Of a stretch of DNA of 33,299 bases, positions 15,155 through 22,955 are shown piece after piece. Made by a program: the position numbers and the translations under genes. Within the stretch, counting starts at the first letter, position 1, and the number at the start of each line of letters is the position of its first letter. The notes under the pieces are model-generated. The model searched no databases, had not been told where the DNA came from, and saw only the letters and a program-made list of their open reading frames with translations. Location of the stretch: positions 1 through 33,299 of the forward strand of contig NZ_JAMQQF010000020.1 in NCBI RefSeq assembly GCF_023716945.1, written 5' to 3'. Source of the stretch: Frankia sp. AiPs1 (lineage in GTDB: Bacteria > Actinomycetota > Actinomycetes > Frankiales > Frankiaceae).

Positions 15155-16309
15155 TCACCGGCCCGCCGGGCTGGGCCGCTCGGAGCTGAACCGCTCGGAG
15201 CTGAACCGCTCGAATCGGAAGGCGGCCAGGGCCTCGTCCCGGTCCTCACCGAGCACCTCCGCCGCGACCAGGTCACCCGCGTACACGCTCAGGGTCACGC
15301 CGCTGTGCGAGACGGCGAAAAAGAAGTTGGGCAATTCGACCGCCCGTCCCAGCACCGGCAGGCCGTCCCCGGGGATGGGCCGTTCACCGACTCGGATGCT
15401 TTCCACGGTCGCGGGCCGGATCCGCGGACAAAGCACCCGGCTCGCCTCGAGCATTTCCTCAACCGCCGACTCGTCGGCACTGGTCTCGCCGGTGTCGGAC
15501 ACGCGCACCGCACCATCGATGGCGCGGGTGTGCAGCAGTAGCCGGCCGGCCCCCGCCGGCCGAAGGTGCACCTGTGGTGCGTGGATGACGCGGGATATCG
15601 AAACCTCGACCGGGGAGGTACGGACAAGCACGCCGCGGGTGTTGCGCATCGGCAGGTTCAGACCGGCAAGCCCGGCGATCGCGCCGGCCCGCGGCCCCGC
15701 ACAGTTCACCACCGCATCCGCGACCAACCGCCGGCCCGAGGCAAGCCGGACGGCACACACCACCGCGCCGACGACCTCCAGGCCGATGACGGCGTCGTCC
15801 GGCACCAGCACCGCCCCCCGGGAGAACGCGCCGGAGAGCAGGTGATCGATCAGCCGGGCCGGCTCGATCCACCCCTCGCGCGGGAAGTGAACGATCTCGT
15901 CCGCCGGCAGTTCGGCCGGGTCGAGGTCCGGTTCGAGTTCCAGTGCCTCGGCCCGACTGAGCCAGCGCGCCTCGTACCCGTAGTCGAGGACGTCCGCGAC
16001 CTTTCTTCGTAGCTTCTCGCGCTCGTCAGCGCCGGCTGCCCACTGCAGGTTGCCGCCTTCGTGGTACCAGTCCCCGCCGGGAACCTCGGCTGCCAGTCCG
16101 CGGTGGGCTGCCATGCCCGCGACACCAAGATCATGATAGGACCGCGGATGCTTGGTGGAGGCGTTGGTCCACGAAAACGTCGAACCGGACGTGCCGCCCG
16201 CCGGTGCACCGGCGTCCACGAGCAGGACGCGGGCACCCCGCCGCGCCAGTGCGGCGGTCACCGCCGCGCCGTAGACGCCGGCACCGATGACGATCACTTT
16301 CTCGACCAC
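15155..16309 (-). CDS. FAD-dependent oxidoreductase, D-amino-acid/glycine oxidase (DAO) type
   Basis: A 384-residue flavoprotein. The GTG at 16309 has an AAGGAA ribosome site seven bases upstream and begins directly with the FAD-binding Rossmann motif VIVIGAGVYGAAVTAAL. GGTSGSTFSWTNA and the C-terminal VLGRAVELPNFFFAVSHSGVTLS are typical of DAO-fold enzymes that oxidise amines or amino acids. The C-terminus has FSSER repeats from a 15-base tandem repeat. First gene of an operon with amidohydrolase, LacI and a small membrane protein; the amidohydrolase start lies 10 bases past this stop. Substrate likely an amino acid or N-substituted amine. Confidence 0.9.
   Translation of the reverse strand: MVEKVIVIGAGVYGAAVTAALARRGARVLLVDAGAPAGGTSGSTFSWTNASTKHPRSYHDLGVAGMAAHRGLAAEVPGGDWYHEGGNLQWAAGADEREKLRRKVADVLDYGYEARWLSRAEALELEPDLDPAELPADEIVHFPREGWIEPARLIDHLLSGAFSRGAVLVPDDAVIGLEVVGAVVCAVRLASGRRLVADAVVNCAGPRAGAIAGLAGLNLPMRNTRGVLVRTSPVEVSISRVIHAPQVHLRPAGAGRLLLHTRAIDGAVRVSDTGETSADESAVEEMLEASRVLCPRIRPATVESIRVGERPIPGDGLPVLGRAVELPNFFFAVSHSGVTLSVYAGDLVAAEVLGEDRDEALAAFRFERFSSERFSSERPSPAGR
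15176..15220. repeat. 15-base tandem repeat, 3 units
   Basis: CCGCTCGGAGCTGAA occurs twice exactly and once altered at the 3' end of the DAO-type gene, coding FSSER units. Confidence 0.85.
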
Positions 16310-16674
16310 GTTGGTCTTCCTTTCCCTGCCGATTCGGGATCGGTGATCGGCCAGACGGCGGGCCGGGGCGCCCGGCCCGGCAACGCCCGGACAGGCGCCA
16401 CGCAATGGCGGGAAACCCGGGCCGGACAGCGGACGGGCTCGGGCTGGTTAGTCGGTCGGCCGGTCAGCCGCGGCGACGCGCACCAGCGAACCGGCGGCGA
16501 CCGAGGAAAATGTAACTAGTTTCAGTAACTGGTTGCAGTTTAGGCACGCCCGCCCAGAACAGTCAACCGACCCACAACACCCGGTGGCGCGCCAGAACCC
16601 CGGAACCGACATTGACCTGGGAACCGGCATCGACCTGGGGTTTCAGGCGTGTCCTTCAGGACGAGATCGTCGTC
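16310..16674. other. Promoter region of the oxidase-amidohydrolase-LacI operon
   Basis: No gene is seen in these 365 bases. The part near 16500-16545 is much richer in A and T than its surroundings and holds the palindrome described separately. The rest is GC-rich without recognisable signals. Confidence 0.6.
16514..16534. promoter_or_regulatory. Palindromic operator candidate for the LacI regulator
   Basis: The arms AACTAGTT and AACTGGTT are separated by five bases (TCAGT region) and together give the symmetric pattern AACYAGTT-N5-AACTRGTT (21 bases). The site is in an AT-rich island about 205 bases upstream of the oxidase start. A TTACATT stretch beside it could be the -10 region on the minus strand. 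Reading by the operon's own LacI protein is inference. Confidence 0.55.
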
Positions 16675-16755
16675 ACCGTCGAGCACCGAGTCGAGCCCTC
16701 CTGGCTCAACCAGATGGAGCGGTGGTTCACCGAGCTACAGAGCCGAGCCACAAAG
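16675..16755 (+). pseudogene. IS630-family transposase fragment
   Basis: The plus strand codes VEHRVEPSWLNQMERWFTEL followed by QSRATK; SWLNQVERWF is the hallmark around the third acidic residue of IS630 DDE transposases. Only this C-terminal piece remains. Confidence 0.7.
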
Positions 16756-16860
16756 CCGAGCAACAGCACCGAGCCACAGCACCGATGCCCGACCCACGGG
16801 GTCCTCTGCTCCGTCGACCAGGTCAGCGACACAAGCGGATACCACTGCACACGAGTCTCC

Positions 16861-16935
16861 GGACCGGGACGCCCAGGACCGGGACGCCCAGGACCGGGAC
16901 GCCCAGGACCGGGACGCCCAGGACCCGGATGCCAC
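16861..16935. repeat. 15-base tandem repeat, 5 units
   Basis: GGACCGGGACGCCCA repeats four times exactly with a fifth altered copy, between the IS630 and IS701-like fragments. There is no gene around it. The units abut without spacers. Confidence 0.95.
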
Positions 16936-16999
16936 TACGCGACGGCGGGAGCAATGGTTGAGACCTGTGGATCGGTTGGGGAGGGCGTACCTTCCCGGT

Positions 17000-17352
17000 G
17001 ATCGAGGTTGAGGTCTCAGGGCTGGTCGCGGGGTTGGATCGGAAGACGGGTGGACGCTTGCGGAGCGGGCTGGTGAGGCGTCGCCGGACAGGATGCAGCG
17101 GTTGTTGCGGTTGGCGGACTGGGACGTTGACGGGGTCCGTGACGATCTGCGGTCCTATGTCGTCGAGCGTCTCGGTGCGCGCCGGACGCGGTGCTGGTTG
17201 TCGATGACACCGGGTTCCTGAAGAAGGGTGTCCGTTCGGCGGGAGTCGCCCGGCAGTACTCAGGGACGGCTGGCCGTGTCGAGAACTGCCAGGTCGGGAC
17301 GTTTTTGGCCTACCGCTCGTCGCGGGGTCACACGCTGATCGACCGGGAGCGA
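17000..17352 (+). pseudogene. IS701-like (DDE) transposase fragment with frameshifts
   Basis: Pieces in different frames line up with one transposase: GLVAGLDRKTG, then TLAERAGEASPDRMQRLL and [21 protein letters not shown] after a frameshift near 17045, then from 17191 [40 protein letters not shown] and GHTLIDRE after another near 17185. The first catalytic Asp is in VVDDTGF. The rest of the gene is missing after about 17352, where the ISL3 piece follows. Confidence 0.8.
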
Positions 17353-17479
17353 CCGCCGAACTCGCCGGCGGCCGAGGGCCTCCGCTCCGCTTTGCGGGCC
17401 GGTGAGGCCGACGCCGAACGAGCGAGGGGTGTCCAGGTCCCAAAACGCTCAGCCTCCGCCGCCCCGACCCCACTCGACC

Positions 17480-17864
17480 CGGACGATCAGCCGCTGGATA
17501 CTGACCCGCCCCGACCGACTCCACGACGACGAACAACTCCAGCCACGCGATGCACGCGCGTGCTGCCCGGAACTCGACGCGCTCGCCCGCCACGTCGGCG
17601 CGTTCGCGCACCCGCTCACCCGCCCGGACGACGCCACCCTCGCCGACTGGATCACCGCGGTCCGCGGCGACGACCTACCCGTACTGCGCAACCTACGCCA
17701 CCGGCCTCGAACGCGATCTGGACGCGGTCACCGCCGGTCTGACCCTGCCCCACAACTCCGGCCCCGTCGAAGACCACGTCAACCGCATCAAAATGATCAA
17801 AGGGCAGATGTACGGCCACGCCAACCTCGACCTACTCCGCAAACGCGTCCTACTCGCCTCCTGA
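17480..17864 (+). pseudogene. ISL3-family transposase C-terminal fragment
   Basis: [34 protein letters not shown] and [15 protein letters not shown] are in one frame; after a one-base insertion near 17692 the other frame continues [40 protein letters not shown] and GHANLDLLRKRVLLAS to the stop. The C-terminal GPVEGHVNRIKMLKRQMYGRA block is diagnostic of ISL3; here Gly to Asp and Arg to Gly or His changes add to the decay. Confidence 0.85.
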
Positions 17865-18280
17865 CGCTGAACGCCCGTCTTCGCCCTTCATTTCCAGGGC
17901 CCCGGGCCGACGCTGCCGGCGTGCCGGCCGGCGGATTGTTCGGATGTCCACTTCCAGTGCATCCGCAGGTGGTTAGAAGGAGAAGCGTACCATGGGCCAC
18001 GGGGGTGTCACGGGAAAGTCGGAGCATGGCTACGGAAACACATAGCAATCTTGACGATTGACATCCAGCATCTTTAGACTGGCGAAGCTTCCCCGAGTTG
18101 CTCTCGCCACCAACTACTGTAGTGCCCTCTTCAGTAGGTATGAAGGTGGGCCGCGATATACGTCCGCCTGCCCGAGCGAAGTGCGCAGACAACGCACTGG
18201 AAGATCTTCTTTCTTGGGTCACCACACTGACAGGTCGCCCATGGGCACGGTCAACTAACCACCAAGGAACGGAGAAGTCT
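17865..18280. other. Gene-poor stretch after the IS relics
   Basis: Apart from two tiny reading frames described separately, I see no gene. GC content falls toward the right, matching the low-GC gene that follows. It may contain the promoter of that gene. Confidence 0.5.
17992..18045 (+). CDS. Possible 17-residue peptide with strong ribosome site
   Basis: AGAAGGAGAAG (17975-17985) is six bases before an ATG that opens MGHGGVTGKSEHGYGNT and a TAG stop. A second tiny frame, MATETHSNLDD (18026-18061), overlaps it. Such a good ribosome site before a short frame could be a leader peptide or the remnant start of a lost gene. No homology recognised. Confidence 0.3.
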   Translation: MGHGGVTGKSEHGYGNT

Positions 18281-19237
18281 GTGGCCGATGATGATGATGA
18301 TGTTCTTGGTGTTTCGATCGCCGTTAGCACGATCAGTGCTCACTGCGGTGTGTCGGCGTTTGGTAAGTTGGTCCACACAATCACCGACGACGAGGCCGCT
18401 GTATTCGGTTTCGACCAGGAGGCCAAGATCCTGGAAGCCTGCACGTGGTTGACTGAAGGGAGGACGCCGGACCAGTGGTTCCTGCACGATCCCACCACAC
18501 TGGAGTCAGGTCGCGGTGGTAACGCCTACGCCGTCAATGGCTGGCGGCCGGTCACCGTCACTATCATCAACTCACCCATCACGCCTGTCATTATGGACAC
18601 CAAGCCGGTGATCCTGGACCATTCGGAATGGTACAACCAAGTCGACCACCCCGCTTCCCATACCTGGGACATGGGAAAACCCGAAGACCCTGCATCCTCT
18701 AGCTGGGACCTGAGCGGTGGTGGCGCGGGCGCGACCATCAGCCGCAGCCTGTTCGGGTCAACGGTACTCGGGACCGGCAGCAGGATCTGGCGCAGCATAG
18801 CCGTCGAGGACGTCGTTCGCATCAAAGGCCGGGTAGTGGGCCACAGCAGTCTCGGCGCAGGCCGCCAGTGGTACACACAGTGGGAGGATGCAGACGACTA
18901 CTACATCCCTGGCTACGTGGACGCACCAAGTGTGGACTACGAAGTACCCGCGAAATCCTCGGCTACCGGCTATCTATGGTCCAACGTCATCACCGCGAGA
19001 TTCAGTGTCCCCTATGGGTTCGAAATCAATGGCCACGTGGCACTCCACGACAAAAGCGGGTTCTATGAACGGCCCGCCAGTGACGTGCTGTGGAAAGCGG
19101 GACTCCCGTCCGTCCTCGGCGTCATCCACGACTACACCGTGACCTTCCACTCCGATGCGGTGATCGAAGTCGTCCCCGGGCCCTATGACCCACAGCACCA
19201 ACTGGGCGTGCCCTTTCCCTCCGGCGATTCCGCGTGA
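18281..19237 (+). CDS. Unrecognised beta-rich protein of low GC, likely acquired
   Basis: A 318-residue protein. The GTG at 18281 has GGAG eight bases upstream; upstream extension is possible but lacks a ribosome site. It starts ADDDDDV from a GAT triplet run. Residues about 20-75 are helical in character; from about residue 90 the chain is beta-rich with alternating hydrophobics (RPVTVTIINSPITPVIMDTK, IWRSIAVEDVVRIKGRVVG, YTVTFHSDAVIEVVPG) and many Trp and Tyr. It has no signal peptide, no membrane segment and one Cys. This look recalls aerolysin/aegerolysin-type or other beta-sheet pore-forming proteins, but I cannot place it in a family. GC is 33 of 60 bases in 18301-18360, far below its neighbours. 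It is flanked by IS relics and a broken regulator. Confidence 0.7.
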   Translation: MADDDDDVLGVSIAVSTISAHCGVSAFGKLVHTITDDEAAVFGFDQEAKILEACTWLTEGRTPDQWFLHDPTTLESGRGGNAYAVNGWRPVTVTIINSPITPVIMDTKPVILDHSEWYNQVDHPASHTWDMGKPEDPASSSWDLSGGGAGATISRSLFGSTVLGTGSRIWRSIAVEDVVRIKGRVVGHSSLGAGRQWYTQWEDADDYYIPGYVDAPSVDYEVPAKSSATGYLWSNVITARFSVPYGFEINGHVALHDKSGFYERPASDVLWKAGLPSVLGVIHDYTVTFHSDAVIEVVPGPYDPQHQLGVPFPSGDSA

Positions 19238-19352
19238 TCCATATTCGGGTTCCGCGGAGAGGGGTTTGGGTGTCACGTAAGCGCTCCTGACGTCGCAGCC
19301 GGCGTCGCAGGCGACCTGGATGTCCTGGTCGCCTGTCCTGTAATGCCCGGCG

Positions 19353-19620
19353 TCGACGTTCGAGGACGACGACTCCGTCTTCGCCGCGATGCGGGCCGGC
19401 GCCCAGGGCTACCTGCTCAAGGGCGCCGACCAGGACGAAATCTTCCGGGCGATCAGCGCGGCGGCGGCCGGAGAAGCGATCTTCGGACCGTAGATCGCCA
19501 GGCGGGTGATCGCGCACTTCTCGACAGCGCCGCGCCCCACCGTCGCTTCTTTCCCACAACGTACCTCCCGCGAGCGGGAGGCACTCGAACTGATCGCCAC
19601 GGGCAAGGGCAACGCGTCGG
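19353..19620 (+). pseudogene. NarL/FixJ (LuxR-type) response regulator fragment
   Basis: The plus strand codes FEDDDSVFAAMRAGAQGYLL, then KGADQDEIFRAISAAAAGEA and IFGP, then an in-frame TAG at 19491-19493, then IARRVIAHFSTAP and TSREREALELIATGKGN. This is the end of a receiver domain, the linker and the start of a LuxR helix-turn-helix. The phosphoacceptor half is reduced to a trace (CPVMPGVD just upstream, other frame) and the HTH is cut off. It has no function as it stands; no sensor kinase is next to it. Confidence 0.8.
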
Positions 19621-19799
19621 GGTCTGCGCTGGGGCACACGGCCACCGGCCGATCTTCACGTGTCGTCACAAACCGCGAGGATCACCGGTGGCCTCTTACG
19701 TTCCCGGACCCGCGTCCCTCCTCAGCCCCGCCACCCAACCATGACACACCAAATCTAAACGATCACAGAAGTCGGGCTGGAGTACTAGGACCAGGACGC

Positions 19800-21419
19800 C
19801 TAGCCGTTCTTCCTGAGGTAGCGGGCGACACGGTGCGCGGCCGTCCGGCCGGGGAGGCCACTCACTCCACCGCCGGGGTGGGTACCGGACCCGCCGAGGA
19901 AGAGACCACTGAGCGGGGTTCTGCCAAGCCCGAGTCCCACCGCCGGGCGCAACGGTCCCGAATTCAGAAAACCCATGTCGAGATGCGTGATGCAGCCGTT
20001 GCGGACGTGCAGGCGGGCCGCGATGTCCTCCGGTGACTCGACGAGGCGTCCGATCTCGGCCTGCTCCAGCGGCTGGACGTATTTGCCCGTCTTGGTCAGA
20101 ACGGAGTCGACAGCCGACTGCCGGATGGCAGCCCAGCCACTGCGAGGGTGCACCGGGACGGCAAGGGCGTAGAGGTAGAGCGTCTCCTGGCCCGGGGGCG
20201 CCTGGGTGGGGTCCTCCCCCGACGGCGCGGCGACCCAGAGCGCCGGGTCGACCGGCAGTTCACCGCGGCTGGCGGCCGCGTAGGAATCGACCACCGACTC
20301 CGCTGTGCCGAGAAGCAGGGTGGGTTTGCGAAGGTCGACCCCGTCGGCGCGGATATGGCCGGTGACCTCAATCTGCTCCGAGAGAGCCACATCGATCTTG
20401 AAAACCCCGGATCCGATCCGGTTGGCGCTGGCGTGGTCGAGACGGGCGGCTGTGGACTGACTGATCGCGTCACCATCGACCAGTTCGCGCAGCGTGGTCC
20501 ATGGGTCCACCGACGACACGACGGCGCGAGCGCCCAACGTACGACCGTCGGTCAGCCGGATACCGCGAACGGTGTCCCCGGCACGCATTATCTCGGCGAC
20601 TCGGGCGGCGACGGTGACGGTTCCGCCGGCGCTCTCCAGACAGTTGATCAGTGCTGTGGTGAGGGACTGCATTCCACCGATGGGTCGGCCTACCCCGACC
20701 CTGCTCAACAGGGCCAACAGCAGGAACCCGAGCCCGCTCCCGGGTTCCGACACCGGTCCGGCGCCCGCCGCGAGGTTGAGCAGGGCCCCGCGCACCACCG
20801 GATGTTGAAACCGCTCGTCCACAGCCATGCTGGCGCTGCCGGTGAGCAGGGCGACGATGTCGGACATCCGCTTGCGGCTTTTCACGAGCTCGCGAGCGAC
20901 TCCGACGACGAGCGACGGCGAGGGCCGCGCGGTGTCGGCGCCCATGACCGGAATTGCCGTGGCCATCACCCGGTCCAGCAGGTTCATGAAGTCAAGGAAG
21001 GCGGCGGCGTCGTGCCGCGAGAAGGCCCGGATCTCCTCGGCGGTGCGCTGGGGGTCACGCCACAGAGCGAGGGACGAACCGTCCGGGTGGAGCGAGACGT
21101 AACTCGGATCAGGCTTGACCATGCGCAGCCCGTGCTCCCGCAGCGAGAGCTCACGTGGAATCTGTGAGTGCAGGAGCGCGATGATGTCAACAGCGCACGT
21201 GTTGACCGTGTGTCCGGGCGCCTCGGCGATGAACGGGCCGGACGTCGTCATCCCGCCCGGCAGGTTCGCCGCCTCCACGACCGCCACCCGCAGGCCGGCC
21301 TTCGCGAGATAGCAGGCCGCGACGAGGCCGTTGTGGCCCGCCCCGATCACCGCGACATCGACCTCCGCCGGGAGGGTCGTGCCGAACCCGGGCTCACCTG
21401 TGTCGGGACGTGACGTCAT
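19800..21419 (-). CDS. FAD-dependent oxidoreductase, phytoene-desaturase/PYROXD2-like
   Basis: A 539-residue flavoprotein. The N-terminal FAD motif VAVIGAGHNGLVAACYLAKAG (residues about 22-42) with the acidic end VVEAANLPGG is typical; GMQSLTTALINCLESAGGTV and the C-terminal GLFLGGSGTHPGGGVSGLPG match the phytoene-dehydrogenase-related group that includes PYROXD2. These enzymes desaturate or isomerise lipids; no carotenoid genes are near, so carotenoid synthesis is not implied. It follows the amidohydrolase at 21463-22701 by 43 bases on the same strand and probably shares its message. Confidence 0.87.
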   Translation of the reverse strand: MTSRPDTGEPGFGTTLPAEVDVAVIGAGHNGLVAACYLAKAGLRVAVVEAANLPGGMTTSGPFIAEAPGHTVNTCAVDIIALLHSQIPRELSLREHGLRMVKPDPSYVSLHPDGSSLALWRDPQRTAEEIRAFSRHDAAAFLDFMNLLDRVMATAIPVMGADTARPSPSLVVGVARELVKSRKRMSDIVALLTGSASMAVDERFQHPVVRGALLNLAAGAGPVSEPGSGLGFLLLALLSRVGVGRPIGGMQSLTTALINCLESAGGTVTVAARVAEIMRAGDTVRGIRLTDGRTLGARAVVSSVDPWTTLRELVDGDAISQSTAARLDHASANRIGSGVFKIDVALSEQIEVTGHIRADGVDLRKPTLLLGTAESVVDSYAAASRGELPVDPALWVAAPSGEDPTQAPPGQETLYLYALAVPVHPRSGWAAIRQSAVDSVLTKTGKYVQPLEQAEIGRLVESPEDIAARLHVRNGCITHLDMGFLNSGPLRPAVGLGLGRTPLSGLFLGGSGTHPGGGVSGLPGRTAAHRVARYLRKNG

Positions 21420-21462
21420 GATGCCTCGCTCGCGCGGCCACGAACGCGGGCGCGGGCGCGCC

Positions 21463-22701
21463 TCACGCGTCGACCCGAATCAGTCCGGCGATGTTGTCAC
21501 GCATCACCCGGGCCGTCTCCACCGGATCCGCTCGGTCCACGAGCTTGTCCGCGAAGCCGAGCGGCTGCTCCAGCCCCTCGGGATGGGGCCAGTCCGAGCC
21601 GAAGAGCACATGGTCGTACCCGATGGCTTCCGCGAGCTCGACCGGATCCTCCTCGAAGAAGGGGCAGACGTAGAAGTTGCGCTGGAAGGTCTCCGACGGT
21701 CGGCCCTCGATGGGGCCACCGACGCCCGCCTGCCCGCGCGTCATGAAGGCCACCTTGTCGAGGCGCTTCATCAGCGGCTTGACCCAGCTGGCACCGTTCT
21801 CGATGCTCAGGACCTTCAGCCGCGGGAAGCGTCCGAAAAGGTTGTTGAGGATCAGGTTGGCGAAGGTGTCCTGCGCCGATGTCCCGGCGAGGTAGTTGTT
21901 GAACGGGGACTGGTGCTGCAGCGGCGGCCGCGGTAGCTCGCCCCACTGCGCTCCCCACAGCTCGTGGTAGCCGGCGTCCGAGACATGGAAGCTCACCGGA
22001 ACATCGGCCTCCTGCACCAGCCCCCAGAAACGGTCACGCCTGGGGTCGGCGGCGGACTCCCCGTAGATCGGCCCCAGCCGCAGGTGCAGGAGCCGTGCGC
22101 CGGCCGCGAGGACGCGCTCGGTCTCGGCGATCGCCTGCTCGACGTCCACCAGCGAGATCATCGGCGCCGCAAAGAGACGGCCATCCGCGGCGAAACCCCA
22201 GTCCTCTTCCAACCAGCGGTTGAAAGAGCGAAGGTTCGCGTAGAGGACGGCCGTGTCGTCGTGCAGCTCGTGCTCCACGGAGACACCCAAGCTCGGGAAC
22301 AGCAACGTGCCGTCGAGGCCCTGGTCGTCGAGGAGCGCGAGGCGGTTCGCCCGGTGCATCATCGCCGGGAAATCATGGGCACTGATCATTTCCGGCTGGC
22401 TCCAGCCGCCCGGGTCCTCGTCGTCGTGGATCCCGAGAAAGGCGCCCGCTCGACTGCCGGGTGCGCCCGTGTAGTCGCACTGAACGACACGGATGAGGCC
22501 GGCCTTCTGGTCCCCGTAGTAGAGCCGTCCCAACCCGTCCCGCGCACTGACGCGCACGTTCACGGCCCGCGAGCGGTATTTCTCCTCGATGTGGCGGGTG
22601 AACGCGTCGTAGGGCTCGTAGTAGTGGCCGTCCGAGTCGATGGGTCGACGCTCAGCAGGTGTTTCCGGCTGCAGCAGGGGCATGTCGGTACGTCCCGTCA
22701 T
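21463..22701 (-). CDS. Amidohydrolase family 2 (ACMSD-like) hydrolase or decarboxylase
   Basis: A 412-residue TIM-barrel metal enzyme. The ATG at 22701 has GGAG six bases upstream. IDSDGHYYEP near residue 20 stands where the family usually has the first His ligand (DSDxHxxEP). PVSFHVSDAGY gives a further His, FGSDWPHPEG near 380 the conserved Asp. The family (Amidohydro_2) includes aminocarboxymuconate-semialdehyde decarboxylase and many actinobacterial proteins tied to aromatic or lipid catabolism. With the downstream oxidoreductase and the nearby LysR and acyl-CoA ligase it suggests breakdown of an aromatic or cyclic acid. Reaction not determined. Confidence 0.87.
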   Translation of the reverse strand: MTGRTDMPLLQPETPAERRPIDSDGHYYEPYDAFTRHIEEKYRSRAVNVRVSARDGLGRLYYGDQKAGLIRVVQCDYTGAPGSRAGAFLGIHDDEDPGGWSQPEMISAHDFPAMMHRANRLALLDDQGLDGTLLFPSLGVSVEHELHDDTAVLYANLRSFNRWLEEDWGFAADGRLFAAPMISLVDVEQAIAETERVLAAGARLLHLRLGPIYGESAADPRRDRFWGLVQEADVPVSFHVSDAGYHELWGAQWGELPRPPLQHQSPFNNYLAGTSAQDTFANLILNNLFGRFPRLKVLSIENGASWVKPLMKRLDKVAFMTRGQAGVGGPIEGRPSETFQRNFYVCPFFEEDPVELAEAIGYDHVLFGSDWPHPEGLEQPLGFADKLVDRADPVETARVMRDNIAGLIRVDA

Positions 22702-22763
22702 GAGGGTCTCCAGGGCGGGCGTGAGGTGCGCCGCCTCGAGACTGGCTCCACGCACCCGACTCT

Positions 22764-22885
22764 GTCCAATATGACCTCCGTGTACCCTGATATCGCTGAC
22801 GTATGACGGCGCCGACACCTGCCGGCCGGAGCGGGAGCGCGCTCATACGTGGCCGGTATGGATATCGACACGATTGATATTGGAC
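22764..22885. promoter_or_regulatory. Nested inverted repeat upstream of the amidohydrolase
   Basis: GTCCAATAT (22764-22772) mirrors ATATTGGAC (22877-22885), and ACGTATGA (22799-22806) mirrors TCATACGT (22843-22850); both pairs share the same centre at 22824.5. A GATATC also occurs in each arm, slightly off register. The region is AT-rich for this DNA and lies between the LysR stop and the amidohydrolase start, so it probably carries the promoter and paired regulator sites. Confidence 0.6.
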
Positions 22886-22955
22886 GCAGGCGGCACTCGG
22901 TGAGAGTGTTGCGGTCGCGATGACACGATTCGTCGACAACACCGGCCGAAGGGAC

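Noticed and set aside
16861-16935. CRISPR-like regular repeats
   Set aside because: The 15-base units abut directly with no spacers and no cas genes are nearby; this is a simple tandem repeat.
18098-18280. 61-residue extension of the unknown beta-rich protein
   Set aside because: It has no ribosome site; the GTG at 18281 does. The extension has a different composition from the rest.
19800-21419. Carotenoid biosynthesis
   Set aside because: The enzyme resembles phytoene desaturases, but no phytoene synthase, cyclase or GGPP synthase gene is near, and the PYROXD2-type features fit better.
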